A stretch of DNA of 64,000 nucleotides from Streptomyces sp. NBC_00224 (GCF_041435195.1 NZ_CP108106.1:4622501-4686500); one strand, 5' to 3'; shown: positions 19,180 to 29,833, counted from the stretch's first letter. The notes: a model not told the origin generated them from the sequence alone. Translations and numbers: made by a program.

Positions 19180-20067
19180 TCAGGCCGCCAGCACCGCCAG
19201 GTCCAGGCGCCGCAGCCGGTCCGGGTCGGCCCGGAGCGTGATCCCGGTGATCCTGCCGTCCGCCAGCGTGAACCCGATGACCACCTTGAGCTCGCCGCCC
19301 GGCGCCCACACGGCGCCCACCGTGCCGTCCACCAGGGCGAGTTGGGCGGTCTGGGCCCGTCCGTTGAACGTGCCGGCCACCGCCAGTGCCCCGCGCACCT
19401 CGCCCATCGCGCCGACCTCCACGGTCGCGCGGTCGGCCCGCACCACCACATCGGGGTCGAGCAGTTCGAGCAGCGCGTCGAAGTCGCCCGCGCGCGAGGC
19501 GGCGAAGAAGGCGTCGACGACCTCCCGCTGGCGGGCCAGATCCGCGTCCGGCACCGGCGCCGACTCCTGCACCCGGCGCCGCGCACGGCTCGCCAGCTGC
19601 CGGGTGGCGACCGTGGAGCGCCCCACCACCGGGGCTATCTCGTCGAACGGCACCATGAACATGTCGTGCAGCACGAAGGCGATCCGCTCGGCGGGCGCCA
19701 GCGCGTTCAGGACGACCAGCATCGCCAGGCCCACCGAGTCCACGAGCAGCACCTCGTGCTCGGGGTCGCCCGGCTCCTCGTGCCCGCGCGGGTGGACCGG
19801 CACGGGCTCGTCGTACAGCAGCTCGCGCCGTGAGTCGCGCGAGCGCAGCATGTCCAGGCACACCCGTCCCACGACGGTGGTGAGCCAGCCGCCGAGGTTC
19901 TTCACACAGCTCGCGTCGGTGCGGCTGAGCCTCAGCCACGCCTCCTGGACGGCGTCGTCCGCCTCGTTGAGGTTGCCGAGTATCCGGTAGGCGACGGCCC
20001 GCAAGTGGGTGCGGTTGGCCTCGAACCGCTCGGCCAGCCGTTCGCCCTCGTCCACGTTCGCGGTCAC
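19180..20067 (-). CDS. ECF41-type RNA polymerase sigma factor with SnoaL-like C-terminus
   Basis: The 295-residue product has sigma region 2 (RHLRAVAYRILGN-like start, DDAVQEAWLRL, LTTVVGRVCLDMLRS) and region 4 (LAPAERIAFVLHDMF, FDEIAPVVGRS). A C-terminal NTF2/SnoaL-like domain (about 175-290) ends in RADPDRLRRL, comparable to the family's N-P-D-K-L motif. In ECF41 factors this domain controls promoter binding in place of an anti-sigma factor. These sigmas usually sit beside oxidoreductase or carboxymuconolactone decarboxylase genes; here the convergent neighbour is the haloperoxidase operon, so a shared regulon is possible. Confidence 0.88.
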   Translation of the reverse strand: MTANVDEGERLAERFEANRTHLRAVAYRILGNLNEADDAVQEAWLRLSRTDASCVKNLGGWLTTVVGRVCLDMLRSRDSRRELLYDEPVPVHPRGHEEPGDPEHEVLLVDSVGLAMLVVLNALAPAERIAFVLHDMFMVPFDEIAPVVGRSTVATRQLASRARRRVQESAPVPDADLARQREVVDAFFAASRAGDFDALLELLDPDVVVRADRATVEVGAMGEVRGALAVAGTFNGRAQTAQLALVDGTVGAVWAPGGELKVVIGFTLADGRITGITLRADPDRLRRLDLAVLAA

Positions 20068-20182
20068 TTCTTCCCTGCCTCACCCGAAGAGGTGACACCG
20101 ACTGTATCCGCTGTCCCGCCCCACGGGTACGCCGATTCAGCTCTCAACTGCCTTACAGATCAGGACATTTGATGGAGGTCCC

Positions 20183-20655
20183 ATGGCCGTACCACCCGCA
20201 TCACCCGCACCCGGTGTCACCCGGGTCGACGCGGCCCGCGCCCAGCGCCTGGAAGCGCTCGGCCGCACCTGGGCCTTCGAGCTGGGCGGCGAGGTCTTCG
20301 AGCTGCCCCGGGAGTTCACCCGCGAGACCGCCCGACGGCTGCGCGCCCTGGGCGGCGACGACCTCGGCGCCTCGCTCGAACTCCTCCTGGGCGAAGGGCA
20401 GTCCGCGCGGCTGCGCCGCCACCGCCCCTCGCCGCACGACGCCGAGGCCGCCCTCGCGTCCTGGGGCCGGGACACCGGGCTCGGCCTGGGGGAAGGCTGC
20501 GCCTCGGCGTGTACGTGGACGACAACGCCGAGGCGCTCGAAGCCGCGCTGCTGCGCCACTACGGCGTGGACCTCCTGGACTGGCACCGCGGCCGGCTCTC
20601 CTCCCGCCGCCTCGCGGTCCTGATCCGCCATCTACCGAAGGAGCCGTCATGGTGA
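20183..20655 (+). CDS. Phage tail-assembly-chaperone-like gene with apparent -1 frameshift
   Basis: The ATG at 20183 follows GGAGG. The zero frame codes for LGRTWAFELGGEVFELPREF and continues to about residue 103. Around 20488-20494 the sequence CTG GGG GAA invites a -1 slip, after which frame +1 reads a clearly coding stretch (LRLGVYVDDNAEALEAAL, HYGVDLLDWHRGRLSSRRL, LIRHLP) ending at 20655. If no slip occurs, the zero frame ends at 20623. The two halves resemble the G and G-T tail-assembly chaperones of siphophages, which use a -1 shift. A simple frameshift mutation, or separate initiation at GTG 20509, is also possible. The next gene overlaps its end. Confidence 0.6.
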
Positions 20656-20906
20656 GCAGCGGCCAAGCCGAAGGGGTCGCGATCGAGCTCGAACGGCTGC
20701 GGCGCGCGGTGGACGTCGGATTCGCCACCACCCGGGGCGACCTGGCGCTGCTCCTCCAGCGCGCCGACCAGACCGACAAGACCCTCGGCGAGCACGACGA
20801 CCGCCTGGACACCCTGGAGCGCGCCCGCTGGCCGCTGCCCGCGATCGCCGCCCTGACCTCCTGCGCCGCCCTCGCGGTGAGCATCTGGCAGGGCGCGGGT
20901 CACTGA
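20649..20906 (+). CDS. Small coiled-coil/membrane protein of phage-associated type
   Basis: The 85-residue protein has an amphipathic helical N-terminus (IELERLRRAVDVGFATTRG, QRADQTDKTLGEHDDRLDTL) and one C-terminal membrane helix (PAIAALTSCAALAVSIWQ). This layout resembles small phage membrane proteins such as XhlA. GGAG lies six bases before the ATG. It overlaps the tail-chaperone-like gene, which supports a phage-derived pair. Confidence 0.6.
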   Translation: MVSSGQAEGVAIELERLRRAVDVGFATTRGDLALLLQRADQTDKTLGEHDDRLDTLERARWPLPAIAALTSCAALAVSIWQGAGH

Positions 20907-20937
20907 ACGTCCCTTGTCCGAAGGACTGACGGCACAC

Positions 20938-20976
20938 AAAAGGGCCCGCGGCCCCCGTGAGGGGCTGCGGGCCCTT
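20938..20976. terminator. Bidirectional terminator 3' of hspR
   Basis: A long stem (AGGGCCCGCGGCCCC with a near-perfect inverted arm, loop CGTGA) is flanked by T-runs on both strands. It ends the dnaK-grpE-dnaJ-hspR transcript and the phage-like pair. Confidence 0.85.
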
Positions 20977-20994
20977 TGTGCGTGTTGCTCCTGC

Positions 20995-21441
20995 TTACTC
21001 CTGCGGCCGCTTGGGCCGCCACACCACCAGGGCGCTGGTCTGCTGCACGTCCTGGTACGGCACGAGATCGCGCCGGTACGACGCGTGGACCTGGGCCTCG
21101 CGCTGCCGCATCGCGGCCGCCGCCCCGTCCACCGCCGTGGAGAGCTCGGCGACGCGCTGCTGGAGCGCGGCCACCTGGTTCTCCAGCTCGATGATGCGCT
21201 TGATGCCGGCCAGGTTGATGCCCTCGTCCTGCGACAACTGCTGCACCGTACGGAGCAGGTCGATGTCTCGGGCCGAGTAGCGCCGGCCGCGCCCGGCCGT
21301 GCGGTCGGGCGAGACCAGGCCGAGGCGGTCGTACTGCCGGAGGGTCTGCGGGTGCAGACCGGAGAGCTGAGCGGCGACCGAGATGACGTACACCGGCGAT
21401 TCGTCGGTCAGTTCGTACGGATTGCGTCGTCGGCCGTCCAT
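20995..21441 (-). CDS. hspR: Heat-shock repressor HspR (MerR family)
   Basis: The 148-residue product has the MerR helix-turn-helix (VISVAAQLSGLHPQTLRQYD, LVSPDRTAGRGRRYSARDID) and a coiled coil after residue 80 (IIELENQVAALQQRVAELS). In Streptomyces coelicolor HspR binds HAIR repeats with DnaK as corepressor and shuts off dnaK and clpB. Matching HAIR sites lie upstream of clpB (10162) and dnaK (25204, 25256). It is the last gene of the dnaK operon, which closes the feedback loop. Confidence 0.95.
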   Translation of the reverse strand: MDGRRRNPYELTDESPVYVISVAAQLSGLHPQTLRQYDRLGLVSPDRTAGRGRRYSARDIDLLRTVQQLSQDEGINLAGIKRIIELENQVAALQQRVAELSTAVDGAAAAMRQREAQVHASYRRDLVPYQDVQQTSALVVWRPKRPQE

Positions 21442-21442
21442 C

Positions 21443-22630
21443 TCATGCTCCCTTCGCGGCCTGGAACAGTTCTTCCCGCGGATCGTGATCCGCAGTCGCC
21501 TCGCGGTACGCCTCCAGCGCGTCGCGCGCCTTGTCGTCGAGATCCTTGGGCACCACGACCTCCACGGTGACCAGGAGGTCGCCGCGCGAGCCGTCCTTGC
21601 GGACCGCGCCCTTGCCGCGGGCCCGCATCGTACGGCCGTTGGGCGTTCCCGCGGGGAGCTTCAGGGTGACCGGGGGCCCGCCGAGGGTGGGCACCTTCAC
21701 CTCGCCGCCGAGCGCCGCCTCCACGAAGGTGACGGGCACGCTGACCGTGAGGTTGTCGTCCTTGCGGCCGAACACCGGGTGGCCGTCGACGTGGACGACC
21801 ACATAGAGGTCGCCCGCGGGTCCCCCGCGCTCGCCCGCCGCGCCCTTGCCGCGCAGCCGGATCCGCTGGCCGTCGAAGACGCCCGCCGGGATACGGACCT
21901 GCATGGTCCTGGACGACTTGGCGCGCCCGCTGCCCTTGCAGACGTCGCAGGGGTCCTGGGCGATCAGACCCCGGCCCTTGCAGTCGACGCACGGGTCGGT
22001 GAGCGAGAAGCCGCCGCCGGTGCCGCGCGAGACCTGGCCGGTGCCGACGCACGTCGGGCACACCCGAGGCGTACCGTTTTTGTCGCCGGTGCCCGAACAG
22101 GCCTTGCAGGGGGCCTGGCTGGAGAGCCGGATCGGGACCGTGGCCCCGTCGACCGCCTCGGTGAAGCTGAGCGTCACCTCGGACTCCAGGTCCTGGCCGC
22201 GGCGCGGCTGGGTCCGGGTGCCGGTGCCCGCGCCGCCCCGGTTGAAGAGGCCGCCGAACACGTCGCCCAGGCCGCCGCCGAAACCGCCGCCACCACCGCC
22301 AGCAGCCCCGCCCTGGGCGCCCCCGAAGAGGTCGCCCAGGTCGAAATTGAAGCTGCCGCCGCCGGCGCCGGGACCGGCCCGGAAGCCGCCGTTGCCGAAG
22401 AGGGCGCGCGCCTCGTCGTACTCCTTGCGCTTCTTCGGGTCGCCGAGGATGTCGTTGGCCTCGGAGATCTCCTTGAAGCGCTCCTCCGCCTTGACGTCGC
22501 CCTTGTTGGCGTCCGGGTGGAACTCCCGGGCGAGCTTTCGGTACGCCTTCTTGATCTCGGCCTCGGTGGCGTCCTTGGGGACGCCGAGGACCTTGTAGTA
22601 GTCCTTCTCGACGAAGTCCTTCGTGCTCAT
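21443..22630 (-). CDS. dnaJ: Co-chaperone DnaJ
   Basis: The 395-residue product has the J domain (residues about 9-75) with HPD in FHPDANKGD, a Gly/Phe region (GAGGGSFNFDLGDLFG), and four zinc-binding repeats: CKACSGTG, CPTCVGTG, CVDCKGRG, CDVCKGSG. The C-terminal substrate-binding domain follows. It delivers unfolded proteins to DnaK and stimulates its ATPase. It ends one base before hspR and follows grpE by 45 bases. Confidence 0.96.
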   Translation of the reverse strand: MSTKDFVEKDYYKVLGVPKDATEAEIKKAYRKLAREFHPDANKGDVKAEERFKEISEANDILGDPKKRKEYDEARALFGNGGFRAGPGAGGGSFNFDLGDLFGGAQGGAAGGGGGGFGGGLGDVFGGLFNRGGAGTGTRTQPRRGQDLESEVTLSFTEAVDGATVPIRLSSQAPCKACSGTGDKNGTPRVCPTCVGTGQVSRGTGGGFSLTDPCVDCKGRGLIAQDPCDVCKGSGRAKSSRTMQVRIPAGVFDGQRIRLRGKGAAGERGGPAGDLYVVVHVDGHPVFGRKDDNLTVSVPVTFVEAALGGEVKVPTLGGPPVTLKLPAGTPNGRTMRARGKGAVRKDGSRGDLLVTVEVVVPKDLDDKARDALEAYREATADHDPREELFQAAKGA

Positions 22631-22675
22631 CGACGTCCCTCCTTCCGGACGATCACTTCATCCATGACCGCTGCG

Positions 22676-23316
22676 TCAGCCCTTGTCCGGGCCAACGCTC
22701 TCCTCGTCGGCCTTGTCTTCCTTGCCCTCCTTCGCCGCGCCCGGCTGGGGCTCGGCGACGGCGACCCGCGCGGGGCGGATCGTACGCTCGCCGATCCGGT
22801 ACCCGGGCTGGAGGATCGCGACGCACGTCGTCTCGGTGACGTCCGGCGCGTAGGAGTGCATCAGGGCCTCGTGGACCGTCGGGTCGAAGGGCTCGCCCTC
22901 CTTGCCGAACTGCTGCAGGCCCATCTTCGCGGCGACCGTCTCCAGCGACTCGGCCACCGACTTGAAGCCGCCGGTCAGTTCGCCGTGCTCACGGGCCCGG
23001 CCGATGTCGTCGAGCACGGGCAGCAGCTCGGTCAGGAGGCCGGCGACGGCGATCTCCTTGACCGTGACGCGGTCCCGCTCCACGCGGCGGCGGTAGTTCT
23101 GGTACTCGGCCTGAAGGCGCTGGAGGTCCGCCGTGCGCTCACCGAGCGCCGTCTGGGCCTGGTCCAGCTGTGCCGTCAGAGCGATCTCCTTGGCTGCGTC
23201 CCCGGCCGGGGCCGCCTTCCCCTCCTCGGAGGAGTCGGCGGCCTTCGGCTCGGCGTCTTCCTGTGTGCCGGAGGGGACGTCGGGCTTCTCCTCGAAACCC
23301 GGGGTCTCCTCAGACA

Positions 23317-23317
<1 letters not shown>
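22676..23317 (-). CDS. grpE: Nucleotide exchange factor GrpE
   Basis: The 213-residue product has an acidic disordered N-terminus, a long coiled coil (about 45-110: IALTAQLDQAQTALGERTAD, YQNYRRRVERDR) and the beta-domain tail (FDPTVHEALMHSY, VAILQPGYRIGERTIRPARV). It exchanges ADP for ATP on DnaK. Its ATG shares one base with the dnaK stop (TGATG), so the two are translationally coupled. Confidence 0.96.
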
Positions 23318-25230
<1,913 letters not shown>

Positions 25231-25255
25231 TCACCCGTCCCGGGTGGTCAACAGA

Positions 25256-25276
25256 GCTGAGTCGACTCGACTCAAC
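25256..25276 (-). promoter_or_regulatory. HAIR operator 2 of dnaK (degenerate)
   Basis: GCTGAGT-N7-ACTCAAC matches the HAIR consensus with one mismatch per half site. It lies 31 bases upstream of site 1, and AT-rich sequence beyond it (ACTTTTATG) suggests the promoter area. Multiple HAIR copies are typical of the dnaK promoter. Confidence 0.75.
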
Positions 25277-25334
25277 TTTTATGTTGCGCTTAGGTGTGCG
25301 GCTTGTGTGTGCCCGGGCTTCGTCTGCGGGCCGG

Positions 25335-25476
25335 TGGGGGCTGGTCGCGCAGTTCCCCGCGCCCCTTAGGTAGTCCGCCTCAGCCGGAGAGTCCAGCTCA
25401 GCCACAGGCTTTTAGGGGCGCGGGGCTGTGACACTTGCGGCTCCGCCGCGCGGGCGCGACCAGCCCCCACCGGGCC
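25335..25476. repeat. Palindromic intergenic repeat, locus B (interrupted arm)
   Basis: The first arm runs 25335-25368. The inverted arm begins at 25411 but is broken: GGGGCGCGGGG is followed by a GC-rich insertion of about 30 bases, and the arm resumes with GCGCGACCAGCCCC at about 25455. It lies 5' of dnaK and 3' of the FkbM gene, the only copy also next to a gene's 5' end on the minus strand. Confidence 0.75.
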
Positions 25477-25491
25477 ACACTCGACAACGCG

Positions 25492-26304
25492 TCAACTCGC
25501 GTGCGCCGCCTGCGCCGGGACCTGTTCGGCCGGGTCGGGGGTGTCCTCCCGCAGCAGCACCAGCTCGCACTGGAGCAGGCGGCCGTCCCGTGGGTCCGCG
25601 AGCCCGGGACGAACCGACATCAGGGACAGACCGAGCCCGTCGCGCGCGTGGGCCAGCACGTCGTCGAAGCCCGCCCCGCCCTCGTACAGCGGTACGAGCG
25701 CCGCCCCGGCCTGGAGGCCGACGATCTCGTCCGCGAAAGCGCCCGCACCCCGCAGCACCTCCCGCTCGTACCCCTGCACCGCGAGCCGTACGAAGACCCG
25801 CTCGCCGGGGGCGGTGACGCCTTCCCACAGCCCGTCGAGCCGGTGCGCCTCCACGCTGCGCGTGCCGGTGTACCCGGCGTGCGGGGCGGCGGCCCGGTGG
25901 CGGGGCAGCATGGTCAGCGCCGAGCTGCTCAGGCCCGCGTCGCCCGCGATGTTCAGGGTGAGCGGGCCGGTGTGGTCGGCGAGCGCGTACGGCAGGACCG
26001 ACCAGAACGGGTCCTCGGCGGCCCGCAGCCGCAGCTCGGCGCGGGGTTCGCGGAGCGGCTCGAAGGAGACGATCCGGCCCTCGTAGCCGCAGCGGCGCAG
26101 CATGGCGCCGTACGCGCCGGAGTGCGCGCCGACGTCGAGGACGAGGTCGATCTCGTACCGCCGCAGCAGCCGGACCAGGCGCGGGCCGTCGCCCATGGCC
26201 GGAGGGCGGGGCGCGCCGAGGGGGCGGGGAAGGCGGCGCAGGGCGGTGCGCGTGAAGTCCTTGAAGGCCGTGAAGTCCTTGAAGGCCTTGAAGTCGATGC
26301 TCAC
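25492..26304 (-). CDS. FkbM family methyltransferase
   Basis: The 270-residue product has the FkbM SAM-binding pattern: DLVLDVGAHSGAYGAMLRR (loop 1), IVSFEPLREPRAEL, and EVLRGAGAFADEIVGLQAGA. FkbM enzymes O-methylate sugars or polyketides. The GTG overlaps the stop of the WecA-like gene by GTGA with GGAG before it, so they are one operon. Together they suggest modification of a polyprenyl-linked surface glycan. The acidic catalytic pattern of the family is only partly visible (FVRLAVQGYE where many members have D-x-x-G). Confidence 0.78.
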   Translation of the reverse strand: MSIDFKAFKDFTAFKDFTRTALRRLPRPLGAPRPPAMGDGPRLVRLLRRYEIDLVLDVGAHSGAYGAMLRRCGYEGRIVSFEPLREPRAELRLRAAEDPFWSVLPYALADHTGPLTLNIAGDAGLSSSALTMLPRHRAAAPHAGYTGTRSVEAHRLDGLWEGVTAPGERVFVRLAVQGYEREVLRGAGAFADEIVGLQAGAALVPLYEGGAGFDDVLAHARDGLGLSLMSVRPGLADPRDGRLLQCELVLLREDTPDPAEQVPAQAAHAS

Positions 26305-27338
26305 GCCGGTGCTCCTTCGTGGGCCGCCCCGGGGGCGGGTTCGGTACGCAGCGCCTCGTCGCCGTAGACCGGCACCCTCAGCAGCACCACCACCGCGACC
26401 GCCGTACCCAGGGCCAGCGGCAGCACGGCGGGCGGGGCGAGGCGGCCGTCGTGGACGAGCAGCGCGGTGACCGTCCCGGCGAGCGCGGCGAGCCCGAGGA
26501 CGACCGCCGTGCCCTGCACGGTCAGCCCGCCGCGGCGCAGCCGGTGCGCGATGTGGTCGGCCGCGCCCTCGGCCAGCGCCCGCCCGGCGCGCCGCCGCGA
26601 CACCAGGACCACGACCGCGTCGGCCAGGACCACGGCGGTCAGGGCGAACAGCGAGGCGCCGGCCCGGGCCGGGCCGGCCTCGGTGTGGACGAGCACGGTG
26701 GCCGAGGCGAGCAGGAACCCGGTGAAGAGCGAGCCGCAGTGGCCGAGCACGATCCGCGCCGGGTGCCAGTTGTGCACCAGGAACCCGGTGAGCGAGGCGG
26801 CCAGGACGCTGAGCAGCAGGGCGAGCCCCGGCAGCGCGTCCGCGATGGCGCAGACGGCGAGCCCGAGCGCGGTCACCCCGGCCACCGTCCCCATCGCCCC
26901 GTCGGAGGCGTCCAGCAGGCTGAAGGCGTTGGTGACGAGGACGATCCACAGCACGGCGAGGGCGCCCGGGCCCGGCGAGAGCCCCGACGCCAGGGCGACC
27001 ACCACGGTGGCGGCGGCGGTCTGCACCCCGATCCTGACCCGGGCCCCGAGCGGGCGCAGGTCCCCGGCGAGGCCGAGCAGCGCGACGGCCCCGGCGGCGC
27101 CGAGCAGCGGCCCCACGCCGTCCCCGAGGGCGGCGAGCCCGAGCACCGGCCCGGCCCCGACGGCGGTGAGCGTGCCCACCGCGACCGCGATCCCGCCGAG
27201 GTGCGGGGTGCGGGCGCCGCGCGAGCCCCGGCCCCGGGCCCCGACGCGCAGGACGGCCGCGCGGACCACCGCGGCCAGCAGGGCGGTGCAGAGCAGGGCG
27301 GCGACGGCGGCCGTGAGCCCGGAGATCATGCGAACCAA
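26301..27338 (-). CDS. MraY/WecA-like phospho-N-acetylhexosamine transferase (degenerate motifs)
   Basis: The 345-residue membrane protein has about ten helices. It keeps TPHLGGIAV and NAFSLLDASDGAMG, matching the family's P-x-x-G-G and N-x-x-x-x-D-G-x-D/DG loops. The usual G-D-x-G-S in the later loop reads GHCGS, with His in place of Asp, and the early D-D pair reads GDLRP. Enzymes of this family move a sugar phosphate from UDP-HexNAc to undecaprenyl phosphate; with these changes activity is doubtful. It precedes the FkbM gene in one operon. Confidence 0.7.
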   Translation of the reverse strand: MVRMISGLTAAVAALLCTALLAAVVRAAVLRVGARGRGSRGARTPHLGGIAVAVGTLTAVGAGPVLGLAALGDGVGPLLGAAGAVALLGLAGDLRPLGARVRIGVQTAAATVVVALASGLSPGPGALAVLWIVLVTNAFSLLDASDGAMGTVAGVTALGLAVCAIADALPGLALLLSVLAASLTGFLVHNWHPARIVLGHCGSLFTGFLLASATVLVHTEAGPARAGASLFALTAVVLADAVVVLVSRRRAGRALAEGAADHIAHRLRRGGLTVQGTAVVLGLAALAGTVTALLVHDGRLAPPAVLPLALGTAVAVVVLLRVPVYGDEALRTEPAPGAAHEGAPA

Positions 27339-27530
27339 GTTAGATTGTTATGTCCGTGTATGGGCTGAATAACACGATGGACATTTCAAAAGTGCCGAAC
27401 CCTGTCCGACACTGGTCCCCGGCCGGCTACTGACGCTGGCCAACTGAGGTCGGCCTGAGCGACACAGATCACCGCGTGCGCGGCTACAGTGCCGCCGGAT
27501 AAATGGGTACGCTCAGACGAGCTCGATAAG

Positions 27531-27544
27531 TTACTGCTTAGTAA
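27531..27544. promoter_or_regulatory. Palindrome TTACT-N4-AGTAA upstream of etfD
   Basis: The inverted repeat TTACT, GCTT, AGTAA lies 28 bases before the ATG and could be an operator. Its shape is like TetR-family sites of fatty-acid regulons; that assignment is a guess. Confidence 0.35.
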
Positions 27545-27571
27545 TCCCTGGCAGGCCCGAGGAGCCCCCAC

Positions 27572-29833
27572 ATGCAACTCGCCGCGATCGTTGTGTCGCT
27601 GGTCCTAATCGCGGTCGGCGTAGCGCTGTTCGGCCGTGCCGTCTGGCAGATCTACCGGTTCGTGCGGCTCGGCCAGCCGGTGCCCGCGGGCACCCGGACC
27701 GACGAACCCGTGCAGCGCACCGTGACGTTGGCCAAGGAGTTCCTCGGCCACACCCGGATGAACCGCTGGGGCATCGTCGGCGTCGCGCACTGGTTCGTGG
27801 CGGTGGGCTTCTTCTCGCTGCTGCTGACGATCGTCAACGCCATCGGCCAGCTCTTCCAGGCCGACTGGCTGATCCCCATCATCGGCGACTGGCTGCCGTA
27901 CGAGATCTTCGTCGAGTTCCTCGGCCTGATGACGACGCTCGGCATCCTCACGCTGATCACCGTCCGCCAGCTGAGCAAGGCCGACAAGCCGGGCCGCAAG
28001 TCCCGGTTCGCGGGCTCCAACACCGGCCAGGCGTACTTCGTCGAGACGATCATCCTCATCGTCGGCGTCTGCATCATGACGCTGCGCGCCCTGGAGGGCG
28101 TCCAGCACCACGTGGACAGCTACGAGCCCGGGTTCTTCGCCTCGTACCCGCTGATCCTGGCCCTCAAGGGCCTGAGCCTGACGGCGATCCAGAACATCAC
28201 GTACGGCGTCGCGGGCCTCAAGATCGCGGCGTCGTTCATCTGGATGATCACGGTCTCCCTCAAGACCGACATGGGCGTGGCCTGGCACCGCTTCCTCGGC
28301 TTCCCCAACATCTGGTTCAAGCGCGAGGCCGACGGCGACGTCGCCCTCGGCGCGCTCCAGCCGATGACCTCCGGCGGCAAGGCGATCGACTTCGAGGACC
28401 CGGGCGACGACGACGTCTACGGCGTCTCCCAGATCGAGCACTTCTCCTGGAAGGGCATCCTCGACTTCTCCACCTGCACCGAGTGCGGCCGCTGCCAGTC
28501 GCAGTGCCCCGCCTGGAACACCGGCAAGCCGCTCTCGCCGAAGCTCCTGATCATGTCGCTGCGCGACCACGCGCACGCCAAGGCGCCTTACCTGCTCGCG
28601 GGTGGCGGCAAGGACATGGAGGGCAACGAGAAGGCGACGCCCGAGCAGCTGAAGGACGTTCCCGCGTCGGCCATCGCCGAGGCCGAGCGCCCGCTGATCG
28701 GCACCGCCGAGGAGAACGGCGTCATCGACCCGGACGTCCTGTGGTCCTGCACCACCTGCGGCGCCTGTGTCGAGCAGTGCCCGGTCGACATCGAGCACAT
28801 CGACCACATCGTCGACATGCGCCGCTACCAGGTGATGATCGAGTCCGCGTTCCCGTCCGAGGCGGGCACGATGCTCAAGAACCTGGAGAAGAAGGGCAAC
28901 CCCTGGGGGCTCGCCAAGAAGCAGCGCGTCGAGTGGACCAAGGAGGTCGACTTCGAGGTCCCGATCGTCGGCAAGGACGTCGAGGACCTGTCCGAGGTCG
29001 ACTACCTGTACTGGGTCGGCTGCGCCGGCGCCCTTGAGGACCGCGCCAAGAAGACCACCAAGGCCTTCGCGGAGCTCCTGCACATGGCGGGCGTCAAGTT
29101 CGCGATCATGGGCGGCGACGAGAAGTGCACCGGCGACTCCCCGCGCCGCCTGGGCAACGAGCCGCTGTTCCAGCAGCTCGGCCAGGAGAACGTGGCGATG
29201 CTGAACATGGCGTTCGGCGAGGACGACGAAGACCCTGAGACGAAGAAGCCGAAGTCGTCGAAGAAGATCGTCGCGACCTGCCCGCACTGCTTCAACACGA
29301 TCGCCAACGAGTACCCGCAGCTCGGCGGCGAGTACGAGGTCATCCACCACACCCAGCTGCTCCAGCACCTCATCGACGAGGGCAAGCTGATCCCGGTGAC
29401 GCCGGTGGACGGCCTGATCACCTACCACGACCCGTGCTACCTGGGCCGCCACAACAAGGTCTACACGCCCCCGCGCGAGATCATGTCGGCCGTCCCGGGC
29501 CTGCGCCAGCAGGAGATGCACCGCCACAAGGAGCGCGGCTTCTGCTGCGGCGCCGGTGGCGCGCGGATGTGGATGGAGGAGCGGATCGGCAAGCGCATCA
29601 ACAACGAGCGTGTTGATGAAGCACTTTCCCTCAACCCCGACATCGTCTCCACGGCCTGCCCGTTCTGCCTCGTCATGCTGACCGACTCGGTCAACGGCAA
29701 GAAGAACGACGGCCAGGCGAAGGAGTCGGTCCAGGTCGTGGACGTGGCGCAGCTGCTGCTTGAGTCGGTGAAGACGCCGGCGGACGCGGCGTCGGCGGAC
29801 GAGGAATCAGCGCCGGAGACCGTGGCCCCCTAA
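27572..29833 (+). CDS. etfD: EtfD-like membrane iron-sulfur oxidoreductase
   Basis: The 753-residue protein starts with about six membrane helices (1-245). Two 4Fe-4S motifs follow, STCTECGRCQSQCP and TTCGACVEQCP, then two CCG-type domains (YWVGCAGALEDR, CCGAGGARM) like those of HdrB and GlpC. This architecture matches Mycobacterium tuberculosis EtfD (Rv0338c), which passes electrons from ETF, and so from fatty-acid oxidation, to the quinone pool. No etfAB lies in the window. The stop codon is inside a repeat arm (locus C). Confidence 0.82.
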   Translation: MQLAAIVVSLVLIAVGVALFGRAVWQIYRFVRLGQPVPAGTRTDEPVQRTVTLAKEFLGHTRMNRWGIVGVAHWFVAVGFFSLLLTIVNAIGQLFQADWLIPIIGDWLPYEIFVEFLGLMTTLGILTLITVRQLSKADKPGRKSRFAGSNTGQAYFVETIILIVGVCIMTLRALEGVQHHVDSYEPGFFASYPLILALKGLSLTAIQNITYGVAGLKIAASFIWMITVSLKTDMGVAWHRFLGFPNIWFKREADGDVALGALQPMTSGGKAIDFEDPGDDDVYGVSQIEHFSWKGILDFSTCTECGRCQSQCPAWNTGKPLSPKLLIMSLRDHAHAKAPYLLAGGGKDMEGNEKATPEQLKDVPASAIAEAERPLIGTAEENGVIDPDVLWSCTTCGACVEQCPVDIEHIDHIVDMRRYQVMIESAFPSEAGTMLKNLEKKGNPWGLAKKQRVEWTKEVDFEVPIVGKDVEDLSEVDYLYWVGCAGALEDRAKKTTKAFAELLHMAGVKFAIMGGDEKCTGDSPRRLGNEPLFQQLGQENVAMLNMAFGEDDEDPETKKPKSSKKIVATCPHCFNTIANEYPQLGGEYEVIHHTQLLQHLIDEGKLIPVTPVDGLITYHDPCYLGRHNKVYTPPREIMSAVPGLRQQEMHRHKERGFCCGAGGARMWMEERIGKRINNERVDEALSLNPDIVSTACPFCLVMLTDSVNGKKNDGQAKESVQVVDVAQLLLESVKTPADAASADEESAPETVAP

